Both the position numbers and the translations under genes were made by a program. From NCBI GenBank assembly GCA_965232465.1, contig OZ246977.1, forward strand, positions 248,001-312,000: a DNA stretch of 64,000 nt, written 5' to 3'. The stretch comes from G965232465 sp965232465. Lineage in GTDB: Bacteria; Pseudomonadota; Alphaproteobacteria; JAQWUY01. The notes beneath the pieces are model-generated. The model saw only the letters and a list, made by a program, of their open reading frames with translations, did not search any database and was not told where the DNA came from. Shown here one piece after another: positions 35,785 through 44,368 of this stretch; within the stretch, counting starts at the first letter, position 1; the number at the start of each line of letters is the position of its first letter.

Positions 35785-37536
35785 ATGAAGATACTGGAAA
35801 ATATAAAATTTGCCTATGATCAGCCGTTGTTTGATGGGCTTTGCTTATCCTGTGCATGGGGCGATATTATCACCATAATGGGGCGAAGCGGTTGTGGCAA
35901 ATCGTCTTTATTACATTTGATAAATGGTATCTTGACCCCCGATATGGGAACCATACAGACACAAGACAAAACCATTGCCACCATATTTCAAGATGACCGC
36001 CTGGTGCCATGGAAAACGATTGGCGATAATATTGCACTTGGGGCACGGGCGTATGGTATGTCGGTCATAGATAACGATATTTGTGATGCATTGGTTTTTG
36101 TGGGATTATCCCCCAATATCCAACATGCGTACCCAAAAATGCTAAGCGGGGGTATGGCAAAACGGGTGGGTACAGCCCGGGCATTGTTATGTAAACCGGA
36201 TATATTATTGATTGATGAATCTTTTAATGGCTTGGATATGGCATTAAAAAAAGACCTTATGATTCGTATTGCCAAGTATATTAAAACCCACCAAAAGATC
36301 GCCATATGTATTACCCATAACACCGATGAAGCGGTCCGTATATCAGATATTATTTATGAAATGCGGGGGATGCCAGCACAGTTACACCCTGTGTATACCA
36401 TACAAAATCCCTATGACAAAAGGAGTGAAAGCATGATTTTAAAACACCAACAGCAAGTACACCATAATATACGCCAAAAAAATGCCCCTAATTTTGGCAA
36501 ATATGGATTTGTATGTGGATGTACCACCGACCATATTGACGGTTTTTATCAGGCAATGGTGCATAAAGGCTGGCAAGTTTGTTATATCCCCCAGCATGTA
36601 ACGGATGCAACGGATACTTTTATATACCCAGACCGCCCCCCCGATGTGGTGATTATCCGCAATACGCACCCCCAATTCGAACAAATTGTCAATTATTATG
36701 CGGATACTATTACCCGTATTTTATGTGTGTGCCGTCCGCCCAAAGATATGATACAAAAATTTGGCTTTGTCAAACAAGATAAGACCATTGATGCATTGCA
36801 ACAATGGTGGGGGTGGGATAATTTATACGCAGATTTAATTGCCCCCATTACAGAGGAAAAAGTCCAATCGGTAACGATTGGGCATAATTGGGTTATGACT
36901 GTGTGCAAAAAATCCCCCCATACAGGGGCGGGGCTGTGCCGTGCCCCCGACAGGGGTACAGAAGGCGGTCGTACAATCCCCGATGCGGGGGCATTACACG
37001 ATTTTACCTTACGCACATTGGCGAATCGGGCATTAAGCGATGACGATTTAAATCGGGCGGTGGGTGTATCGGCAATAAATGCCCATTATAATCGCCACAT
37101 ACAAGGGGATATCCGTCCCGAATCGTGGGGATTCAGACCGCTTCGGGAATGCCATGGGGACAAGGCATGTGTGGGATATTTTCCCGCATCCTTAAATATT
37201 TTACCAGATTTAAAAGTTATCGAACGGGAACCGCAACCAGGGCAGTACACCCCAGAACAGGCAAGCGATATTTTACCGCATATGGATTTTGTTATAATTA
37301 CCGCCCAAACCTTAATGAATGGGTCGTTGCCCAGATTATTGTTTCTTGCACAAAATGCGGATGTTATGGTACTGGGTCCGACCATGCCCATGAGCCATAT
37401 ATGGAAAAAATATGGCGTACGATGGGTATGTGCCGCACATGTTACCGACAATACCACCATGTATGATTTTATCAGCCAAGGGGGACAAATGCTATTATTA
37501 GACCACCAAGCCATAAAAATGACCAAAGAATTTTAA
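35785..37536 (+). CDS. ABC transporter ATPase fused to DUF4213/DUF364-like domains
   Basis: This 583-aa protein is far longer than the usual 230-260 aa. Residues 1-215 form a nitrate/taurine-type ABC ATPase: Walker A GRSGCGKSS, Q-loop FQDDRLVPW, signature LSGGMAKRV, Walker B ILLIDESF and H-loop ITHN. After a linker comes a Rossmann-like region (YGFVCGCTTDHIDGF...), then a DUF4213-like part (IGHNWVMTVCKK, LANRALSDDDLNRAVGVSAINA) and a DUF364-like end (ITAQTLMNGSLPRLLFLA, VMVLGPTMPM). DUF364 is a putative heavy-metal-chelating domain, so the cargo may be a metal or a metal complex. ATG 35785 follows the permease stop by one base. Confidence 0.82.
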   Translation: MKILENIKFAYDQPLFDGLCLSCAWGDIITIMGRSGCGKSSLLHLINGILTPDMGTIQTQDKTIATIFQDDRLVPWKTIGDNIALGARAYGMSVIDNDICDALVFVGLSPNIQHAYPKMLSGGMAKRVGTARALLCKPDILLIDESFNGLDMALKKDLMIRIAKYIKTHQKIAICITHNTDEAVRISDIIYEMRGMPAQLHPVYTIQNPYDKRSESMILKHQQQVHHNIRQKNAPNFGKYGFVCGCTTDHIDGFYQAMVHKGWQVCYIPQHVTDATDTFIYPDRPPDVVIIRNTHPQFEQIVNYYADTITRILCVCRPPKDMIQKFGFVKQDKTIDALQQWWGWDNLYADLIAPITEEKVQSVTIGHNWVMTVCKKSPHTGAGLCRAPDRGTEGGRTIPDAGALHDFTLRTLANRALSDDDLNRAVGVSAINAHYNRHIQGDIRPESWGFRPLRECHGDKACVGYFPASLNILPDLKVIEREPQPGQYTPEQASDILPHMDFVIITAQTLMNGSLPRLLFLAQNADVMVLGPTMPMSHIWKKYGVRWVCAAHVTDNTTMYDFISQGGQMLLLDHQAIKMTKEF

Positions 37537-37550
37537 AACAGGATATTATA

Positions 37551-37856
37551 ATGGAACATAAATACACTTTTGAATCCCTACCCCCACATGTACAATGGTA
37601 CCGTACTGTGGGGACTTGGCGGGGCGATACTATTCCCAAGGGATTATTTAAAAAACACAACACAGGCAAAGGGGTATGGGGTACAATTGCCGTCATACAA
37701 GGGGCAATCGTATATTATGATTACGCCACCGACAGCACGGCATTATTAACCGCATCTGAAACGGGGGTTATTCCAACGCAAAAATATCACCACATACAAA
37801 TCCCCGATCACCTGACACCAAAACAGGTACATATACAAGTGGATTTTTATCGATAA
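37551..37856 (+). CDS. DUF1971 (YeaR/TehB-N-like) cupin protein
   Basis: This 101-aa single-domain beta protein matches DUF1971: LFKKHNTGKGVWGTIAVIQGAIVYYDY, ASETGVIPTQKYHHIQI. E. coli YeaR belongs to this family and responds to nitrate and nitric oxide; TehB carries a related N-terminal domain. It is the last gene of the ABC operon, 14 nt after the fusion ATPase. With the FNR-type box this hints at nitrogen-oxide or metalloid stress. Biochemical role unknown. Confidence 0.8.
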   Translation: MEHKYTFESLPPHVQWYRTVGTWRGDTIPKGLFKKHNTGKGVWGTIAVIQGAIVYYDYATDSTALLTASETGVIPTQKYHHIQIPDHLTPKQVHIQVDFYR

Positions 37857-37879
37857 TCTGTGTTAAAAATATAGCCAAA

Positions 37880-38785
37880 TCAATATATAAGTGTACCGAG
37901 TGATTCGGGAATGGGGATATGGGTTTGGGTGCAAGTGGCAATAACTGTGTTCAATAATAACATGGCAATCGTCATAGGTCCAACCCCTCCGGGAACGGGG
38001 GTAATGGCGGATACTTTGTCATATACACCCTCATAATCCACATCGCCCACCAATTTTGTATTGCCATCTGCGGTGGGAATACGGTTAATCCCCACATCGA
38101 TAACCACCGCCCCCGATTTTACCCAATCCGCACGCACCATATGTGGGCTTCCAACGGCGGCAACAATAATATCCGCAGTTTGCGTAAAGGCGGTAATATT
38201 TTGCGTATGCGAATGGACAACGGTAACGGTAGCATTGGCATGTAACAATAACTGTGCCATAGGTTTTCCCACAATATTAGACCGTCCGATAACCACCGCA
38301 TGTTTGCCGGATAAATCCTTGCCCAATTGCTGTTGCAACAGCAATAAACACCCATATGGTGTACATGGTAAAATGGGTGTTCCTGTGCCCGTTGCCAATA
38401 ACCCGGCGTTTAAAATATGAAATCCATCCACATCTTTTTGCACAGAAATGGCATTGGTAATTTTTTCTTCGCTTATATGGGCGGGCAACGGCAGTTGCAC
38501 CAAAATCCCATGTACTTGCGAATCAGCATTCAATACATCAATAAGGTGTAAAACCTCCGCCTGTGATACATCGGCGGGCAACCGAAATTGAAACGATTGC
38601 ATACCACATGCCATCGTTTGTTGTGCCTTGGCGTTTACATATATTTGTGATGCGGGGTCATCGCCCACACATACGACCGCCAGCCCGGGGGTGATAGTAT
38701 GGGTTTTTTTTATATGGGTAACTGCCTCTGTAATCAAAGTATGGATGGATTCAGAAAAAAGTTTGCCATCAATACGGTGTGTCAT
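37880..38785 (-). CDS. folD: Bifunctional methylene-THF dehydrogenase/cyclohydrolase
   Basis: This 301-aa enzyme interconverts 5,10-methylene-THF and 10-formyl-THF. Motifs: VCVGDDPASQIYVNAKAQ (with catalytic Lys), VHGILVQLPLP, KDVDGFH, VIGRSNIVGKPMAQLLL and PVPGGVGPMTIAML. ATG 38785 is preferred to a TTG 12 nt upstream. It ends 24 bp from the convergent DUF1971 gene. Confidence 0.96.
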   Translation of the reverse strand: MTHRIDGKLFSESIHTLITEAVTHIKKTHTITPGLAVVCVGDDPASQIYVNAKAQQTMACGMQSFQFRLPADVSQAEVLHLIDVLNADSQVHGILVQLPLPAHISEEKITNAISVQKDVDGFHILNAGLLATGTGTPILPCTPYGCLLLLQQQLGKDLSGKHAVVIGRSNIVGKPMAQLLLHANATVTVVHSHTQNITAFTQTADIIVAAVGSPHMVRADWVKSGAVVIDVGINRIPTADGNTKLVGDVDYEGVYDKVSAITPVPGGVGPMTIAMLLLNTVIATCTQTHIPIPESLGTLIY

Positions 38786-38827
38786 TATATATCCCAAAGT
38801 AATAAAAACAAAACCCTTACATGTATG

Positions 38828-39574
38828 TTACAACTGTTCGGCAACCGCATCAGAAATATCCATATTGGTGTAAACATTCTGTACATCGTCCAAATCTTCC
38901 AGTGCGTCAATCAATTTTATAACTTTTTGGGCTTGTTCCAATTGAAGTTCCATAGGGGTGTTGGGGTGCCAAATAATTTTTGCCGATTTTACATCGCCAA
39001 ACTGGTCGCTTAATATGCCCGACACCATGTGTAAATCGGTCATTTCACAGCTGATAATATACAAATCTTCGGTGGATTGCATATCGATACCCCCCGCATC
39101 CATAACCGCCATTAACATATCCTCTTCATCGGCAACGGATATATCGAGGGTGATTTCCCCCAACTGTCGAAAGCCAAACGATACGGAGCCGGTTTCCCCC
39201 AAGTTACCGCCTTGTTTGGAAAAAGTACTGCGGACTTCCGATGCGGTACGGTTGCGATTATCCGTCAAAGTTTCGACAATAACCGCCACCCCACCCATAC
39301 CATATCCTTCGTAGCGGATTTCTTCAAAATTTGCCAAGTCAGACCCTTCGCCTGTGCCTTTTTTAACCGCCCGTTCGATGTTATCCTTAGGCATCGACTG
39401 TCCCCGGGCGGTGGCAATCGCCAATCTGAGCCGTGGATTGGAATCCCCATCGCCCCCGCCCATTTTAGCGGCAATAGTAATTTCCTTTGCCAGCTTAGCA
39501 AACTGTGCCGCCCGTTTTTTGTCTTGTGCCCCTTTGCGGTGCTGAATATTTGCCCATTTAGAATGACCCGCCAT
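38828..39574 (-). CDS. yebC: YebC/PmpR-family protein
   Basis: This 248-aa protein starts with the family hallmark MAGHSKWANIQHRKGAQDKKR and has GRGQSMPKDNIERAVKK and YEGYGMGGVAVIVE. The family has been described as transcription regulators and more recently as factors that relieve ribosome stalling. It lies 42 bp upstream of folD on the same strand. Confidence 0.95.
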   Translation of the reverse strand: MAGHSKWANIQHRKGAQDKKRAAQFAKLAKEITIAAKMGGGDGDSNPRLRLAIATARGQSMPKDNIERAVKKGTGEGSDLANFEEIRYEGYGMGGVAVIVETLTDNRNRTASEVRSTFSKQGGNLGETGSVSFGFRQLGEITLDISVADEEDMLMAVMDAGGIDMQSTEDLYIISCEMTDLHMVSGILSDQFGDVKSAKIIWHPNTPMELQLEQAQKVIKLIDALEDLDDVQNVYTNMDISDAVAEQL

Positions 39575-39812
39575 ATCATATGCATCCTTATGTGTATGTT
39601 TATAAATCTGTAAAATTGTGCTGATACCCTATATATCACATTTTTATCCATAAACCAATACGCATTTTTATTGGGGCGATATGGAATTGATATATTAAAG
39701 ATACATATATTATATTAAAAATTGCAACTTATGTGTAACACATGTATAGCAATTTTCTATACAAAATGTTATACAGCTGAATAGACTGTCAAATAAGGGG
39801 TTTGGGCGTTAT
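39575..39812. other. Gap between yebC and IS-B copy 1; possible island edge
   Basis: This gap must hold the yebC promoter. It also contains CATTTTTATTGGGG (39663-39676), repeated exactly at 59972-59985 on the far side of the defence island, and a GTGTAACACA palindrome-like motif near 39733. TTAT at 39809-39812 is the left target duplication of IS-B. No coding frame of note. Confidence 0.5.
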
Positions 39813-39867
39813 TGACTAGCCCCACTGATTTGGTCCATTTTTAGGTTAGCACTTTTTTTCTCTATTG

Positions 39868-40743
39868 TCAATGATATTTGTCATGTAGCGTAGCGGAATG
39901 ACGGATGTCATTGACAATGGGCTGCGTTTTTGGCACTGGTGGATTGTACCCCAACGCACTATGCGGACGGATATGATTGTATTCATACCGCCAGTTTTCT
40001 ATGACAGCTTGTGCCTCAGTTAAAGTATCAAATATCTCCCTGTTTAAGCACTCATCCCGAAGTTTACCATTAAAACTTTCATTATAACCATTCTGCCATG
40101 GACTGCCCTTATCAATATATGCTGTATCCACCTGCATACGCTTCAACCAATCTTGTAGCCTATGGGCTATAAATTCGGATCCATTGTCAGAACGGATATG
40201 CTTAGGCATACCTTTTGTGATAAACAACCTGCCCATAATATCCAATACATCCGTACTGTTCAGTTTATGCCGAACATCAATGGTTAAGCATTCTCGGCTA
40301 TGCTCATCTATAACTGTTAATATTTTAATGCTTTTACCACTTCTGAGTTTGTCATGCACAAAATCATAACTCCATATATGATTTTGATACTCAGGACGAA
40401 GTTTAATACAGCTCCCATCACCAGCATTTGAACTACGGGGTTTGGGTATTTTCTGTGGCACTTGTAGTCCCTCCTTCTTCCAAAGCCGTTCAATCCGTTT
40501 ATGGTTTACACACCAACCATAATTTTTTAATAAGGCACATATCCGCCGATAACCATATCTAGGGTATTTTTGTGCTAGACGGTGCATATCTGATATTAAA
40601 CGGCTTTCCTCATCAACATCTCGTTTCACATAACGAACCGTAGAGCGATGTGTCTTGAATAAACTACATAAACGCCGTTCTGATACATTGTAAAAAAACT
40701 TGGCTTTGCCAATAAAGCTTTTTACCCCGCCAGCACCTACCAC
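39868..40743 (-). CDS. IS3-family (IS407-like) transposase OrfB
   Basis: This 291-aa DDE integrase has an HTH_21 region (YPRYGYRRICALLKNYGWCVNHKRIERLWK), then catalytic Asp in WSYDFVHDKL, Asp in IRSDNGSEF and Glu in NESFNGKLRDECLN. It overlaps orfA by 7 nt, which permits -1 frameshifting to an OrfAB fusion. Confidence 0.95.
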   Translation of the reverse strand: MVGAGGVKSFIGKAKFFYNVSERRLCSLFKTHRSTVRYVKRDVDEESRLISDMHRLAQKYPRYGYRRICALLKNYGWCVNHKRIERLWKKEGLQVPQKIPKPRSSNAGDGSCIKLRPEYQNHIWSYDFVHDKLRSGKSIKILTVIDEHSRECLTIDVRHKLNSTDVLDIMGRLFITKGMPKHIRSDNGSEFIAHRLQDWLKRMQVDTAYIDKGSPWQNGYNESFNGKLRDECLNREIFDTLTEAQAVIENWRYEYNHIRPHSALGYNPPVPKTQPIVNDIRHSATLHDKYH

Positions 40744-41021
40744 TTTCCCGAGTTAAATTCCTTTAAGATTTGATTGTCTAAACTCAAATCAGCAACAAGC
40801 TTCTTTAAACGGGCATTCTCATCCAATAATGCTTTTAAATCTTTGGCATGATTAACATCCATACCACCATATTGTTTGCGCCACTTGTAATAAGTCGCAT
40901 CTGATATGCCTAAATCACGGCACATAACACTGACTGTCATACCTGATGATAACTTAATCTCTGCATCCCGTAATATACGGATAATTTGTTCTATACTCCG
41001 GGCTTTCCTATTCTTTGACAT
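40737..41021 (-). CDS. IS3-family (IS407-like) transposase OrfA
   Basis: This 94-aa HTH_Tnp_1 protein (MSKNRKARSIEQIIRILRDAE..., DATYYKWRKQYGG) has a C-terminal leucine-zipper-like helix (ENARLKKLVADLSLDNQILKE). It is identical to the copy at 56563-56847. Confidence 0.95.
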   Translation of the reverse strand: MSKNRKARSIEQIIRILRDAEIKLSSGMTVSVMCRDLGISDATYYKWRKQYGGMDVNHAKDLKALLDENARLKKLVADLSLDNQILKEFNSGKW

Positions 41022-41157
41022 CTTAAAATCCTTTCATAATTTAGATAAAGCAATACTAACTTATTTTTGGACCAATTTATAGGGGGCAGGTCATTATCTA
41101 ATGGGATGTGTAACACACCAAAATCTCAAAACCGTTATTGCGTTATACAAAGTTTTA

Positions 41158-41191
41158 CATTGTAATACACCATTGTTACACATTGTAATAC
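41158..41191. repeat. Paired 12-bp direct repeat downstream of the OLD nuclease gene
   Basis: ACATTGTAATAC occurs at 41158-41169 and again at 41180-41191, a 22-bp period (two helical turns). Related TGTAACACA motifs occur nearby at about 41109 and across IS-B near 39733. Spacing suggests a dimeric DNA-binding protein or a replication/partition-like site; no partner is identified. It lies between IS-B and the 3' end of the OLD gene. Confidence 0.4.
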
Positions 41192-41246
41192 CCTGTGTTT
41201 TACAAAATTATTTTTTTGATCTATACATTTTTTACTTTATTTATAT

Positions 41247-43034
41247 CTAGGTAAGATTTTTTCTTTCACAAATGTAAATTAAGCATTTCATTTCTGTTGC
41301 AAAATTATCTAAATTTGACACATATTCTGCAAGTTTTGTTTTTTTATCCATTGGGACTTCATAACATAAAAAATATTTCTCTAATCCAGGTGCCCCATTC
41401 TTATCATCCTTAATTATATCATAATAATCCTTAATTATATCATAAGAACTTTTATAAAAATCTTTTATTTTTATTCGTGAATCTATTTTTTCATTTGATA
41501 TTTTAGCAATCCAATTTTCTTTTATTGCTTTTTGGTAAGCTGATAAAGGGTAAAATTTTTCTAAATCTATGGGTATTTGAAATTTCTTCAGCATATCAAT
41601 AACAATTTGTTTTTTTGGAATGCATATAGCATGTAAACAATTTTGGTTATTATTATTAATTTCTTTATCTTTATAAGTGTTAATCTTCTCCTTTGCTTTA
41701 TTGCCAGGTTCATCATCATCTAATATTACTATAGCTATGTTAGATGAAGATCTTTGAGCTGTTTGATGATGCATCCATGCTTTAGCTTTATGAATTGAAT
41801 TAGGAGCAGAATCGCAGGAAATAACAGGTATGTTTTTATCTAAAATCTGTAAGATTTTTTCAAATATAATCTTATCTGATTCTCCTTCTACCATAAGAAT
41901 ATTTTGGTTATAATAGGACCTTAAATTATTTTCTGCTGTTTTTAATGCTTCTTTACTCTCAAATAATTCTTTTTCTTTTTCTGCGACGTAAGGGGCTATT
42001 AAATTTAAAAGACCTTCATCATGTATTGCATCAATTTCATTTACTTTTTGATATTGACTATGAGAACCCATCACCCTATTAACATGATATGTTAATACAT
42101 TAGAATTACCCTGTAAACTATATATAGCTGGAGAATGCGTTGTTATAAAAGTTTGACAACTATTACTATATTCTTGTAATAAATTTGCTAATTTGAAAGT
42201 GGCTGATAGTTCTATATTATTTTCAGGTTCTTCTATTCCCCAAAATATAGGAGTGGAACTACCAGATTTTTTATTAATACTATCATAAATATATTTTAGC
42301 ATAATAGGAATTTGCCATGAACGCACTCCATCACCACGACGATTTAATGAAATTCCACCTTGCGTTCTAATATCGAGATTTTCAAAAATATGTGTTAAAT
42401 CATCAGGTAATGTTGCGGTTTCTATTTGATTATCATTTTGCTCTACTGGTGATTTCTCTTGCAAAGTAGTAAAAAAGGCTTTGATAAGATCTGTTAGCTT
42501 GCCTTCAAATTCATGTGCCGAATCTAATATGTCTTGGGCATTATAATAATACATTGAAAGATAAAGTTGTCCTAATATGTCTGCAAAATATTCTTTACTT
42601 CTCATAGCAGGCACATAAAAGTATCTTTTGCTATTATAAAATTTATTTGTACGCCCTAATAATTCTTGTTGATTACCATTTTTATCCATATATTTTATAT
42701 ATGTGGAGCGATTATAATCTGATAAATTATTACTACTTAACCATGTCTTTTTTTCTTCAACATATTTTACATATTTGTATCCAAATAATTCAAATTTAAT
42801 ACGGATAGATACATTTTGTTTTTTTCTACAATCTTTATAATTATGATCATGCTGGAAAATAAATTTTTCTTCATATCCAGTTTCTCCATTAAAAAATAAA
42901 TTTAATGCTTTTAGTATATTTGATTTGCCACTATTATTATCACCTATTAATATATTCATCTTATCAGGCGTGATTATTAGCTTTTCAATAGATCTAAAAT
43001 ATTGAATTTCGATTTCTATGATTTTCATTTTCAT
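41247..43034 (-). CDS. OLD-family ATP-dependent nuclease (ABC ATPase plus TOPRIM)
   Basis: This 595-aa protein has an N-terminal ABC/SMC-like ATPase split by a long insertion: Walker A IGDNNSGKSN at residues 30-39, later GIEEPENNIEL and the H-loop THSPAIY. A C-terminal TOPRIM domain shows the catalytic Glu in LMVEGESDK and the DxD in VILDDDEPG. OLD nucleases degrade DNA in phage defence (P2 Old, GajA). No GajB-type helicase is adjacent, so it is not a Gabija pair. Removing IS-A puts its ATG 12 nt after the sspD stop with AGGA as ribosome site, so it was the fourth gene of the sspBCD operon. The gene is strikingly AT-rich. Confidence 0.85.
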   Translation of the reverse strand: MKMKIIEIEIQYFRSIEKLIITPDKMNILIGDNNSGKSNILKALNLFFNGETGYEEKFIFQHDHNYKDCRKKQNVSIRIKFELFGYKYVKYVEEKKTWLSSNNLSDYNRSTYIKYMDKNGNQQELLGRTNKFYNSKRYFYVPAMRSKEYFADILGQLYLSMYYYNAQDILDSAHEFEGKLTDLIKAFFTTLQEKSPVEQNDNQIETATLPDDLTHIFENLDIRTQGGISLNRRGDGVRSWQIPIMLKYIYDSINKKSGSSTPIFWGIEEPENNIELSATFKLANLLQEYSNSCQTFITTHSPAIYSLQGNSNVLTYHVNRVMGSHSQYQKVNEIDAIHDEGLLNLIAPYVAEKEKELFESKEALKTAENNLRSYYNQNILMVEGESDKIIFEKILQILDKNIPVISCDSAPNSIHKAKAWMHHQTAQRSSSNIAIVILDDDEPGNKAKEKINTYKDKEINNNNQNCLHAICIPKKQIVIDMLKKFQIPIDLEKFYPLSAYQKAIKENWIAKISNEKIDSRIKIKDFYKSSYDIIKDYYDIIKDDKNGAPGLEKYFLCYEVPMDKKTKLAEYVSNLDNFATEMKCLIYICERKNLT

Positions 43035-43160
43035 TTTACAATTCCTTTACTTATGGCAAGTGATACATACTTTTGATGTGCCGTATAGTTCAGAAATGGT
43101 CCCCAAAAACTAGACCATATGTTAAGATAGATTTTACACAACACAAGGAGTAAAATCAAA

Positions 43161-43496
43161 ATGATTAGAAATCGTAAAAATTACACAGCAAAATTCAAGG
43201 CGAAAGTAGTTCGTCATGCGTTATGTGAAGATGTTTCCATATCTGAGTTATCGTCCATTTATGGTGTCCATAGTTCAGTTATTACCCGCTGGAAGAAGGA
43301 GGCTTTGCAATCCATAGAGGATGGATTTTCGGGTAATCTAGTACGCCAACAGGTGGATACTCAAGCACAGATAAATATGCTTCATACTAAGATTGGTAAA
43401 CTTACAGTGGAACGGGATTTTTTAGCAGATGCCTCAGACGCCTTGGGTCTGGGGAGCGAAAATCTTTTATCTCAGCTGTACAAGAACCGCAAATAA
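43161..43496 (+). CDS. IS3-family transposase OrfA
   Basis: This 111-aa HTH protein (FKAKVVRHALCEDVSISELSS..., VHSSVITRWKKEAL) has a C-terminal helical multimerisation region. Start ATG follows an AAGGAG site (43145-43150). It is the complete version of the fragment at 1-241. Confidence 0.95.
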   Translation: MIRNRKNYTAKFKAKVVRHALCEDVSISELSSIYGVHSSVITRWKKEALQSIEDGFSGNLVRQQVDTQAQINMLHTKIGKLTVERDFLADASDALGLGSENLLSQLYKNRK

Positions 43497-43498
43497 GC

Positions 43499-44359
43499 AT
43501 GAGGCGGACATGTGCATTACTAGGTATAAACCGCAGTAGTGTATATTATAAAGCAAAGGAGGCAAGCATGGAAAACAAAGATATGATGGATTTGATACGC
43601 AAGGCATTTTTCAAGTGGCCATTTTATGGGTGCCGTAGGATGACTAAATACTTGCAAAAGTCAGGCTATAAAGTAAACAGGAAACGGATTTCTAGGCTTA
43701 TGAAACTTATGGGTTTAAAAGCCATATATCCAAAGCCTAATACCAGCATTCCAGACCGTGCCCACAAGGTATATCCTTATTTGCTGAGGAATGTAACAGT
43801 AAACAGGGCTAATCAAGTTTGGTGTACAGACATTACCTATATTCCCATCCACAAGGGGTACATGTATTTGGTCGCCATTATGGACTGGTACAGCCGTAAA
43901 GTACTATCGTGGCGATTATCCAATACATTGGATACTGGGTTCTGTATTGAAGCCCTAGAAGACGCATTATACACTTACCCTAAGCCCGATATATTGAATA
44001 CGGATCAGGGAAGCCAGTTTACAGCAACAGCGTTTACGGATATATTAAAAGCCAATGGCATTAAAATATCCATGGACGGCAAGGGGGCATGGAAAGACAA
44101 TGTGTTTATAGAACGGTTATGGCGGAGCTTGAAGTATGAATGTGTGTATCTAAGGGACTTTGTCAATGGCACACAGGCACAGCAGGACATAAGGGATTGG
44201 ATACAGTTTTACAATGCCCACAGACCCCACACAAAATTTGGCTTGCAAACCCCAAATGAAACCTATACAATGCATTTCGATATAAAAGCGGTTCCGCTTA
44301 CAGCTACACCGCTTCCATATCAAAATAAACAGCAAATTAACCAAAAAAGTCTATCTTAA
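43499..44359 (+). CDS. IS3-family transposase OrfB (DDE integrase core)
   Basis: This 286-aa protein matches the one at 244-1104 except Pro for Ser near the C-terminus. The DDE triad is complete. Intact ends, frames and target duplication suggest a recently active element. Confidence 0.95.
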   Translation: MRRTCALLGINRSSVYYKAKEASMENKDMMDLIRKAFFKWPFYGCRRMTKYLQKSGYKVNRKRISRLMKLMGLKAIYPKPNTSIPDRAHKVYPYLLRNVTVNRANQVWCTDITYIPIHKGYMYLVAIMDWYSRKVLSWRLSNTLDTGFCIEALEDALYTYPKPDILNTDQGSQFTATAFTDILKANGIKISMDGKGAWKDNVFIERLWRSLKYECVYLRDFVNGTQAQQDIRDWIQFYNAHRPHTKFGLQTPNETYTMHFDIKAVPLTATPLPYQNKQQINQKSLS

Positions 44360-44368
44360 CTTTAATGG

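Larger units (their letters stand above)
39813..41093 (-). mobile_element. IS-B copy 1, IS407-like IS3-family element, complete
   Basis: This 1281-bp element runs on the minus strand. Its ends are TGACCTGCCCC (right, at 41093) and TGACTAGCCCC (left, at 39813), imperfect inverted repeats of about 25 bp starting with TG. A 4-bp target duplication TTAT flanks it (39809-39812 and 41094-41097), as expected for the IS407 subgroup. Both transposase proteins are identical to those of the inverted copy at 56491-57771. Confidence 0.97.

Noticed and set aside
41247..43034. Gabija system (GajA)
   Set aside because: The OLD protein has the right architecture, but there is no UvrD-like GajB beside it and it belonged to the sspBCD operon.
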